Below are positions 1-5,400 of a DNA stretch of 16,271 bases, one piece after another. The notes beneath the pieces are model-generated. The model saw only the letters and a list, made by a program, of their open reading frames with translations, was not told the DNA's origin and ran no database searches. Both the position numbers and the translations under genes were made by a program. Source of the stretch: Desulfobacteraceae bacterium (GTDB taxonomy: Bacteria; Desulfobacterota; Desulfobacteria; Desulfobacterales; Desulfosalsimonadaceae); NCBI GenBank assembly GCA_021162325.1, contig JAGGYV010000354.1:1-16271 (forward strand). Direction: 5' to 3'. Position 1 is the first letter of the stretch. Each line of letters starts with the position of its first letter.

Positions 1-4
1 ATAT

Positions 5-37
5 TACATTTTTGTAGCACCGGTCTACATTTTTGTA
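5..37. promoter_or_regulatory. Pair of identical TACATTTTTGTA dyads, 21 bp apart
   Basis: The 12-mer TACATTTTTGTA occurs at 5-16 and again at 26-37. Each copy has the form TACA-N4-TGTA, so its arms are perfect inverted repeats. The centre-to-centre distance is 21 bp, about two helical turns, which is typical of two dimers of one regulator binding the same face of the DNA. A weaker relative (TTATTTTGTAA) lies at about 68-78. The regulator and the controlled gene are not known; the target may lie to the left of the window. Confidence 0.4.
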
Positions 38-82
38 AATCTGAGGACTGGTTTTTGGTGGCGGGATTATTTTGTAATATGT

Positions 83-226
83 TTAGGGCCACAGAAAAAC
101 TTTCAGGGACTCTTTGCTGCAAATGCATTCTACCCGAAAGCCCGTGATATTCCCAGTATGCTTTGGTTTATCTCAATAATGATAAAAGATAAGGTCTTTT
201 TCTAGTTTATACTTTTCCATACTCAT
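83..226 (-). pseudogene. Short decayed reading frame with strong ribosome site
   Basis: On the minus strand AAGGAGGGG runs directly into ATG-AGT-ATG (starts at 226 and 220; the second has the better spacing of about 8). The frame reads 17 residues (MSMEKYKLEKDLIFYHY) to a TGA at 175-173. Beyond it the same frame stays open for 29 more codons (DKPKHTGNITGFRV..., with a CIC pair of cysteines) to a TAA at 85-83. I do not recognise the product. The strong ribosome site followed by an early stop suggests a decayed or truncated gene, or a leader peptide. Read-through as selenocysteine is possible but unsupported. Confidence 0.25.
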
Positions 227-329
227 CCCCTCCTTCATTTTTTTTAAAAGAATATTAATAGAAAATATATGGATTGGCGAGGATCGCAGTGGGAAAAAGC
301 AGGTCAAGGGAAAAGGATGTGAAAATTTT

Positions 330-350
330 TGTAAATTTTACATTTTTATA
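330..350. promoter_or_regulatory. TGTAA-N3-TTACA dyad overlapping a TACATTTTTATA site
   Basis: TGTAA (330-334) and TTACA (338-342) form a perfect 5-bp inverted repeat with a 3-base centre. The overlapping 12-mer TACATTTTTATA (339-350) differs by one base from the sites at 5-16 and 26-37. This is probably the same class of operator, but it sits in generally AT-rich DNA, so chance matches are easy. Confidence 0.25.
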
Positions 351-432
351 ATAAAAATTATAGATGGAAAAAATATTTTATGTCAATATAATATTCACGG
401 TTATAAAACTGCGTCTATTTATAACTATTAAT

Positions 433-594
433 AATTAGTGCCTGAACGAAAACCCTGAACCCCGGCTGTCATTACGAGGAGTGAGGAACGAGCAACGAAG
501 TAATCCCCTGGTTTTTATGGGATTGCTTTGGTCGTGCCTCCCGCGCAATGACAGAAAAGTTGTCGTTGAGGGATTTTCCGTTCAACGAATAATT
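433..594. repeat. MITE-like element with nested inverted repeats
   Basis: The outer ends pair imperfectly over about 28 bases. The left end (433-460) contains AATTA, TGAACG, AAAA, CCCT and AAC; the reverse complement of the right end (565-594) contains the same blocks in the same order. Inside, TGTCATTACG (467-476) pairs with CGCAATGACA (544-553) with one G/T difference, and GAAGTAATCCC (498-508) nearly pairs with GGGATTGCTTT (519-529). It carries no coding sequence. The structure is that of a miniature inverted-repeat element or a REP-like palindrome. A copy of its left end is also present near 4480-4498. Confidence 0.6.
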
Positions 595-632
595 AAAACA
601 GAAAATCAAAAAAGCGGAATGAATATATAATT

Positions 633-1055
633 ATGAATGATTTTTGGAATAAACACTCCGCGCATTACCTGGAAATGGCATTTCGAACCGACCGGTTTGA
701 AAGTATAACGAATCCGGATGGCTATGGGAAAAATACAGGCGAATGCGGCGATACGATTGAAATGTTTTTAACCCTTCGTAATGAACGGATTCAATGGGTT
801 TCGTTTGCCACTGACGGGTGCATGAATACGCGCGCCTGTGCCAACACGGTCGCTGAAATGGCTGAAAAAAAAACATTGGAAAATGCATGGAAGATTAAGA
901 CGGAAAATGTGATTTCGTATTTGGAAACCTTGCCTGAAGAATCATTTCATTGTGCGGAATTGGCGGTAGGTGCCCTTTATCTGGCATTAACCAATGCCCG
1001 GATGAACCAGAAAAATTCATGGAAAAAATTGTATCAAAAGAATGCTTCAAAATGA
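633..1055 (+). CDS. IscU/NifU N-terminal-type Fe-S cluster scaffold protein
   Basis: This 140-residue protein is a single NifU-N/IscU domain, the cytoplasmic scaffold on which [2Fe-2S]/[4Fe-4S] clusters are built before transfer to apoproteins. All expected cluster ligands are visible: C38 in GECGD with D40, C63 in DGCMNT, and H106-C107 in FHCAELA, at almost the same positions as in E. coli IscU. An extra cysteine (C69) is present. The LPPVK chaperone-recognition motif of IscU is replaced by LPEES, so HscA-dependent transfer is doubtful. No cysteine desulfurase, HscA or ferredoxin gene lies beside it, and it appears monocistronic with a hairpin after the stop. The ribosome site before ATG 633 is weak. 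The family call is secure; whether it serves general, nitrogenase or other cluster assembly cannot be told from the sequence. Confidence 0.88.
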   Translation: MNDFWNKHSAHYLEMAFRTDRFESITNPDGYGKNTGECGDTIEMFLTLRNERIQWVSFATDGCMNTRACANTVAEMAEKKTLENAWKIKTENVISYLETLPEESFHCAELAVGALYLALTNARMNQKNSWKKLYQKNASK

Positions 1056-1095
1056 TGCGATGATCTGTCCTAACCCGGATAAACCGGAAAAGTTA

Positions 1096-1206
1096 AAAGT
1101 GAGCTAAAGTTATGGTTAATGCCTTCGGCATTTTCAATTTTTATGTTAAAAATGATCGCGCGTTTAGCGCAGTCCACAACTTTAGGCACTTTAGATCACT
1201 TTAGGC
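1096..1206. repeat. Inverted-repeat element with reiterated ACTTTAGGC units
   Basis: The left arm at 1096-1115 (AAAGTGAGCTAAAGTTATGG) pairs with the right arm at 1174-1192 (CCACAACTTTAGGCACTTT), with one gap and one mismatch. The right arm is reiterated: ACTTTAGGC (1179-1187), ACTTTAGATC (1188-1197), ACTTTAGGC (1198-1206). The roughly 60 bases between the arms carry a small perfect hairpin. It looks like a dispersed non-coding palindrome of the MITE type. Confidence 0.5.
1118..1141 (+). terminator. Terminator-like hairpin after the scaffold gene
   Basis: AATGCC-TTC-GGCATT (1119-1133) is a perfect 6-bp stem with a three-base loop, followed by a T-rich run (TTCAATTTTT). It lies 63 bases after the stop of the scaffold gene and inside the palindromic repeat. 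The T-run is interrupted, so termination may be inefficient. Confidence 0.4.
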
Positions 1207-1297
1207 ACTTCATCCTTTTTGAGTTTTTAAAATAGTTTGCCCCAAAAATACAAAACACAAAAATCAGAGATAAGAGACTAAGGTTTTTAGGCCTTAA

Positions 1298-1318
1298 AAA
1301 TCAGGAAAGACCTGATTT
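1298..1318. promoter_or_regulatory. Perfect 8-bp inverted repeat upstream of the hydrolase gene
   Basis: AAATCAGG (1298-1305) and CCTGATTT (1311-1318) pair perfectly across a five-base loop. Immediately before it, TTTTTA and TAAAAA flank a GGCCT core (1284-1300), giving a second overlapping stem. It could be an operator or a leader hairpin; no protein or ligand can be assigned. Confidence 0.3.
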
Positions 1319-1414
1319 ACAAAATATTTACTTCAAGTTAAGAAAGAGATATGTCTTTTTCATGGCTTTTTTTACAGCCATTCATTTTATAAAAATTTCA
1401 AATAGGAGTCTATG

Positions 1415-2269
1415 ATGAGATTTTCCGAAACAAAGCTGGACGTTTTAAAAACAGGGGACGGCACAGAGCTGGATATACATATTTGGGAGCCCGAAGCGCC
1501 AAAGGCGGTATTAATGGCCATCCATGGTGGGCTGGCGCATGCCGGTGATTATGTGACACCTGCTTTGTATTTTAAAGAAAGAGACATTGCAACCGTTTCC
1601 TATGATTTAAGAGGGCATAAACAGGAAAAAATATTTATCTCCCGTTTTGAGCAGTATTTGGAAGACACGGCGGACTTTCTTCAATGGACAAAAAAAAACT
1701 ATAAGGATATTCCGATTTTTGTAATGGGCCACTCCATGGGCGGACTGATTGCTACCCATTTTGGAATTAAGTATGCAGGCAATGATTCGGAAATTAAAGG
1801 ATATCTTTTATCCTCCCCCTATTATGGAAACGCTATTAAGGTCTCGCCCATTATGATTCCCCTCGTCAAGTTTTTTGGGGCTGTCATTCCCAAAGCAGTT
1901 ATTCCCAGCCCGGATCTCACAGAACTTTTGACCCACGATGAAACGATTACAAAACGGCATCGTCAGGATGAAGAAGACGGTATCCGGGGCTCAAAAGCCA
2001 CCATGCGTTTTGGGAGTGAACTGTTAAAAGCCCAGAAATGGGTGAAAGAAAATTTTTCCCAATGGCATCATTCCACGTTTGCCGTTATTGCCGGCGCAGA
2101 CCAGGTGGCGGATTCCGAACAGTCGGAAGCGTTGTTTAAAAGCATGGACAGTCATCTGCTCACGTATGTCTTTCATAAAGATAATTTTCATGAAAACTAT
2201 AATGAAGTGAACCGAAACGATACATTTGATAAAATGGTTGCATGGATTTCGGAAATTATAGGTCATTGA
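1415..2269 (+). CDS. Alpha/beta hydrolase, monoacylglycerol-lipase-like
   Basis: This single-domain alpha/beta hydrolase of the Hydrolase_4 (serine aminopeptidase S33, monoacylglycerol lipase) type probably cleaves an ester of a small lipid in the cytoplasm; no signal peptide is visible. Numbering from an upstream ATG at 1412, the fold shows the oxyanion segment IHGGLAHAGDY (38-48), YDLRGH (64-69), the nucleophile elbow GHSMGG with S108, the probable acid D230 in AGADQVAD, and H260 in NFHENYNE. All triad members are present and the length (about 285) is normal. Two ATGs are adjacent; AGGAG at 1404-1408 lies 3 bases from the first and 6 from the second, so 1415 is preferred. The stop overlaps the convergent lipoprotein gene by 7 bases. 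The substrate is unknown. Confidence 0.82.
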   Translation: MRFSETKLDVLKTGDGTELDIHIWEPEAPKAVLMAIHGGLAHAGDYVTPALYFKERDIATVSYDLRGHKQEKIFISRFEQYLEDTADFLQWTKKNYKDIPIFVMGHSMGGLIATHFGIKYAGNDSEIKGYLLSSPYYGNAIKVSPIMIPLVKFFGAVIPKAVIPSPDLTELLTHDETITKRHRQDEEDGIRGSKATMRFGSELLKAQKWVKENFSQWHHSTFAVIAGADQVADSEQSEALFKSMDSHLLTYVFHKDNFHENYNEVNRNDTFDKMVAWISEIIGH

Positions 2270-3030
2270 TATTTTATATGACTTTCAATCCCTAATGTTT
2301 GGCTGACTTTGATGTCCTGCTTGACCATAACAGAAAGATAATTTCCGGCAATCCATTGCCTTTCCTCGGCCCAATAGTCATTTTTCGCTTTTTGTTCCAG
2401 AATTTTATTGGCGGTTAGTGTCAGTAAAATAGCCTGGTATGCCTGAGAAGTGACACACTCGACAGGCAGGGCGGCCCATTCATAAACAATATCCATCGGT
2501 TTTCTTGAGTTATCTGTTTTGTATGCCCGGTAAAATGCCGGATCTTCGGATGTGAGTGTTTGTCTGGCCAGGAAGTTAAATTTATTAAATACGTTAATGG
2601 TGGTGGAGGGGCGATAAACAGCGGCAATTAAGGTGTATCCATCTGCATTAGCCGTGTCCATGCTGGTTATATAATAGTGTTCAGGGTCGTTTATTCCTTG
2701 TGATTTTAATATGTTCTGAAGGTGTCGGCTGGCGGTTTCCATATTGTCAAATGCTTGATTGGTATTGCCGTCTGTCGGAATATCTTTAAAAGAAAATTTA
2801 TATGCGGCATCATAGGTGTCTTTAAGGGTGATGGCAGCATTTGATTTTTTCAGCTCTGCGTTAAGAACCTGCAGGGATGTTTTAGAATAAATAAAATACG
2901 GGAGCGCCGGTGCTCCCGCGTGGATTCCGTTGGTGATCTGGTCGGTCTCAAGAGGGATCAGCCGATTGTGTGCGCAGGCCAGGCATGCGGTGAGAAGAGA
3001 TGCAAAAAGTAATTTGTAAAAAGTTCTCAT
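2263..3030 (-). CDS. Unknown lipoprotein, second gene after proA
   Basis: This 255-residue protein is not recognised. It starts with a lipoprotein signal: a short positive start (MRTFYK), a hydrophobic stretch, and a lipobox LTAC ending at C16. A second cysteine at C19 (CLAC) is a less likely lipidation site. The rest is soluble and mixed in character, with no obvious catalytic motif, and carries only one later cysteine (in PVECVT). It is therefore probably anchored to a membrane facing the periplasm. The start is supported by AAGG about 8 bases before ATG 3030. proA ends 31 bases upstream on the same strand, so the two are probably co-transcribed, although no functional link to proline synthesis is visible. 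Its stop codon overlaps the stop of the convergent hydrolase gene. Confidence 0.65.
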   Translation of the reverse strand: MRTFYKLLFASLLTACLACAHNRLIPLETDQITNGIHAGAPALPYFIYSKTSLQVLNAELKKSNAAITLKDTYDAAYKFSFKDIPTDGNTNQAFDNMETASRHLQNILKSQGINDPEHYYITSMDTANADGYTLIAAVYRPSTTINVFNKFNFLARQTLTSEDPAFYRAYKTDNSRKPMDIVYEWAALPVECVTSQAYQAILLTLTANKILEQKAKNDYWAEERQWIAGNYLSVMVKQDIKVSQTLGIESHIKYQ

Positions 3031-3061
3031 GGGCAGTGCCTTTTTGTTTTTGTCGCGTTAA

Positions 3062-4366
3062 TTAATTGATTGATTTGAAGTCTTTGTCAATCGGTCGATG
3101 GGTAAACGTTTTGGCATCTGTGCCGGCATAATCCGACACCACATGACCGTTTCCCATCAATCGCCATTTGTAGATCATCAGCCCCTCGAGCCCGACGGGT
3201 CCGCGGGCATGAATTTTGTTGGTGCTGATTCCGACTTCCGCCCCGAGTCCGTAACGAAAACCGTCGGCAAACCGGCTGCTGCAGTTGAGAAACACATCCG
3301 CTGAATCCACATAATCCATGAATTTGATGCCCCGGTTTTTATCTTCGGTCACAATCACATCCGTATGTCCGGAGCCGAATGTGTTGATATGGTTTACAGC
3401 ATCATCAAACTTGTCGACAATCCTGACAGATATAATCAGGTCCAGGTATTCCGTGCGCCAGTCTTCTTCTGTGGCGACTTTTACATCAATTATTTTCAGG
3501 GTATTTTCGCATCCCCTGATTTCAACCCCTTTTTTCTCAAGCGCGGTTTTCAGCATTGGCAGGAATTTTAAGGCAATGTCTTTATGTACCAGTAAGGTTT
3601 CTGCTGCATTACAAACCGCCACATACTGGCACTTGCTGTCCACGGCAATGTTTATGGCCATTGGTATGTCTGCCAGCTTGTCGATATACACATGGCAAAT
3701 TCCATCGGCATGCCCCAGGACGGGAATGTTGGTGTTGTCCATGATGTACCGGACAAACGTGTTGCTTCCTCTCGGGATTATCAGGTCGATAAATTTATCC
3801 AGAGACAGCATGTCCGCGACATCTGACCGGGCTTCGATCAGTGTCAGCCAGCCGGTCGGAATTCCGGCCGCAATCCCTGCTTCAGAGATGATGTCTGCTA
3901 AAATGCGGTTGGTGCTGGCGGCTTCGCTGCCGCCTTTCAGGATCACGGCATTTCCGCTTTTAAGGCACAAAGACGAAATCTGAACCAGAGCATCCGGTCT
4001 GGATTCAAAGACAATACCGATTAAGCCGATGGGGCTGCTCACCTTGAAAAGTTCAAGCCCTTTGTCAAGTTCCAGCGCGCTGGATGTCACCCCCACGGGA
4101 TCTTCAAGACCGATCACGCTGTTTATTCCTTCGATGGCATCTTTGATTTTATCTTTCTGGAATTTTAAACGTTTGAGCAACGGAGCGGCCAGGTTGTCTT
4201 TTCCCGCATTTTCCAGATCCGTCTGGTTGGCGGAAATTATTTGATCTTTTTTTTCTTCCAAAGCGGTTGCAATAGTTTTCAGGGCATTGTTTTTTATGTT
4301 TGTCGGCACTGCTGCCAGTTGGATGGCTGCTTTTTTTGCCTCAGCGGCCTTGTCTTTCATTGTCAT
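3062..4366 (-). CDS. proA: Glutamate-5-semialdehyde dehydrogenase (gamma-glutamyl phosphate reductase)
   Basis: ProA reduces gamma-glutamyl phosphate to glutamate-5-semialdehyde with NADPH, the second step of proline synthesis from glutamate, in the cytoplasm. The protein spans an aldehyde-dehydrogenase fold with the cofactor-binding stretch around SPIGLIGIVFESRPDA, the GNAVILKGGSEA loop, and the catalytic cysteine in AVCNAAETLLVH. The context DSKCQYVAVCNAAETLL resembles the reductase domain of eukaryotic P5CS more than E. coli ProA. The C-terminal RGPVGLEGLMIYKW is typical. The frame can be extended to a TTG at 4390 and an ATG at 4384, but GGAG lies 7 bases before ATG 4366, which gives 434 residues and is preferred. 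The partner kinase gene proB is not in the window. A possible promoter lies about 85 bases upstream. Confidence 0.93.
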   Translation of the reverse strand: MTMKDKAAEAKKAAIQLAAVPTNIKNNALKTIATALEEKKDQIISANQTDLENAGKDNLAAPLLKRLKFQKDKIKDAIEGINSVIGLEDPVGVTSSALELDKGLELFKVSSPIGLIGIVFESRPDALVQISSLCLKSGNAVILKGGSEAASTNRILADIISEAGIAAGIPTGWLTLIEARSDVADMLSLDKFIDLIIPRGSNTFVRYIMDNTNIPVLGHADGICHVYIDKLADIPMAINIAVDSKCQYVAVCNAAETLLVHKDIALKFLPMLKTALEKKGVEIRGCENTLKIIDVKVATEEDWRTEYLDLIISVRIVDKFDDAVNHINTFGSGHTDVIVTEDKNRGIKFMDYVDSADVFLNCSSRFADGFRYGLGAEVGISTNKIHARGPVGLEGLMIYKWRLMGNGHVVSDYAGTDAKTFTHRPIDKDFKSIN

Positions 4367-4449
4367 TTTGAATCTCCGTGTCATGTACAACGATGTATTG
4401 ATCGTTTATCTGGTATAAAAAAATGAGTTGATGCAAAAAATTGGAATTT

Positions 4450-4478
4450 ATTATATATACAACATCAGCAGAATTTAA
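4450..4478 (-). promoter_or_regulatory. Possible proA promoter
   Basis: On the minus strand TATAAT occupies 4455-4450, about 84 bases before the chosen proA start. A weak TTAAAT lies 17 bases upstream as a candidate -35. The -10 overlaps the 12-mer ATGTTGTATATA (4465-4454), which recurs upstream of the PilZ-like gene. The -35 match is poor, so this is a suggestion only. Confidence 0.25.
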
Positions 4479-4479
4479 A

Positions 4480-4498
4480 GGTTTCCGTTCAGGCACTA
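4480..4498 (-). repeat. Solo end of the 433-594 repeat element
   Basis: Read on the minus strand, 4498-4480 is TAGTGCCTGAACGGAAACC. It matches 436-454 on the plus strand at 18 of 19 positions. Only this end is visible here, between the DUF1499 gene stop and the proA promoter region, and it is in inverted orientation relative to the first copy. Confidence 0.55.
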
Positions 4499-4508
4499 TT
4501 TAATCAGA

Positions 4509-4970
4509 TCATTCTTTTATGACCCCTTTTTCAATAAGCTGTTTTCGAAGTTTATAGACCCGCCAGTGATTAACGCCTAAATCAAAAATTGCGATAACCG
4601 ATGATGATCTTATAGAAATGATATTCTGATCAGAATGCAGCAGTAGTTCAAGGTTATCAACAAATCGAAACACCCGGCTGGTACACTTTGCGTGAATATA
4701 CACTGAATCTTCTTCCACAATTTCTGTTCTTGGTATATCAGAAACAGTCTGCTTGATAATGGGCCAGGCTTCTTCTTTTGTGATTGCCAGTTCAAACGAT
4801 GAGACATTGTTATAAAACAGCCAGGCATTGCTTGAAACACAGTTTGGCAGAGGGAAGCATGAAGAAAGTGCCAAGCTGTTATCTTCCTGTATGTTCAGAT
4901 GCTTCCCGGAACATCCGACTGTTACAACCATTATGAGAAAAAATATACTGATTAATTCTCGCCGCATCAT
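4509..4970 (-). CDS. DUF1499 family lipoprotein
   Basis: This 153-residue protein matches the DUF1499 pattern: a central YIHAKCTSRVFRFVDNLELLL segment and a C-terminal IRSSSVIAIFDLGVNHWRVYKLR segment, corresponding to the family's conserved FRFVDD and RSASR...DLGVNR...R blocks. The biochemical role of the family is unknown. The N-terminus (MMRRELISIFFLIMVVTVGC) is a signal sequence whose cysteine at position 20 sits in a lipobox-like TVGC, so an envelope lipoprotein is likely, though the -3 residue is not ideal. GGAG five bases before ATG 4970 supports the start; the next ATG (4967) would also fit. The gene is alone on its strand. A 15-bp tandem repeat lies 20-49 bases upstream of the start and may be an operator. 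Confidence 0.75.
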   Translation of the reverse strand: MMRRELISIFFLIMVVTVGCSGKHLNIQEDNSLALSSCFPLPNCVSSNAWLFYNNVSSFELAITKEEAWPIIKQTVSDIPRTEIVEEDSVYIHAKCTSRVFRFVDNLELLLHSDQNIISIRSSSVIAIFDLGVNHWRVYKLRKQLIEKGVIKE

Positions 4971-5379
4971 CTTTTCTCCAAAGCACAGTTTGCAAAATCG
5001 TATATTGCAAAGTCGTATATATTGATGTAGAAAATAACAGTAAACCGCGATTTGAGATATAATATAAATGCATCATAAATGAAATTTGTTTTTGTTAAAA
5101 GAGTAAAAAGCAACCCTCTGTAAATTTTATATTCCGGCAAAAAAATGAACACAAAGTCATAGCATTGATTTACCATATCCCGCCGAAGGCATAAAACCGG
5201 ACCCGGTTATCCACTATAGTTGAGTTGGCCCAAAACATTGTGCATTTGATCACTTGGGAAACCAAACATCTTGTGGTTAACTTAAGCGAAGAGGATAACC
5301 AAAAAACCGGAATTGACACCCGAGCTCTTTGTTGATATGGAAGCCCTGACTGAAATGGCGATGAACGGGAAAGGGGATT
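4971..5379. other. Intergenic region with a tandem repeat and a coding relic
   Basis: The 409 bases between the divergent DUF1499 and AttH-like genes hold the 15-bp tandem repeat at 4990-5019, then AT-rich sequence without recognised features up to about 5170. From about 5171 on, base composition becomes more coding-like and a broken plus-strand reading frame is present. Confidence 0.5.
4990..5019. repeat. 15-bp tandem direct repeat upstream of the DUF1499 gene
   Basis: TTGCAAAATCGTATA (4990-5004) is followed directly by TTGCAAAGTCGTATA (5005-5019), with one A/G difference. The pair begins 20 bases upstream of the DUF1499 gene start. The 15-base phase is about one and a half helical turns. 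It may be an operator or just a local duplication. Confidence 0.5.
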
Positions 5380-5400
5380 ATGGGAAAAATTTTTTGTGGC
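5180..5400 (+). pseudogene. Probable frameshifted coding relic
   Basis: One plus frame is open from about 5189 to a TGA after position 5330 and reads ELAQNIVHLITWETKHL and then VVNLSEEDNQKT. Around the A-run at 5301-5306, a shift of one base joins it to a second open frame reading KKPELTPELFVDMEALTE and then MAMNGKGDYGKNF. The joined text looks like a real protein segment, while each frame alone is broken. I do not recognise the family and see no clear start. The second frame runs into the N-terminal coding region of the AttH-like gene in a different frame, so the relic may have been truncated there. Confidence 0.3.

Larger units (their letters stand above)
1..632. other. Intergenic region with operator-like dyads, an ORF relic and a MITE
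   Basis: No intact gene is visible. The stretch holds two TACA-N4-TGTA dyads near the left edge, a short minus-strand reading frame at 83-226, a further dyad at 330-342 in very AT-rich sequence, and a palindromic repeat element at 433-594. The region just before the NifU-like gene (595-632) has no strong ribosome site. Confidence 0.6.
1056..1411. other. Intergenic region with a palindromic repeat and leader hairpins
   Basis: The 356 bases between the scaffold gene and the hydrolase gene hold no gene. They contain an inverted-repeat element (1096-1206) that includes a terminator-like hairpin, an 8-bp perfect hairpin at 1298-1318, and a 6-bp hairpin with a T-rich loop at 1362-1381 just upstream of the hydrolase ribosome site. 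Confidence 0.6.

Noticed and set aside
55..80. Sigma-54 promoter (TGGCGGG...TTTTGT)
   Set aside because: The GC of the -12 element is missing and the spacing from the GG does not fit.
3098..4426. Plus-strand open frames up to 221 codons opposite proA
   Set aside because: proA is unmistakable on the minus strand; the opposite frames have no family features or ribosome sites.
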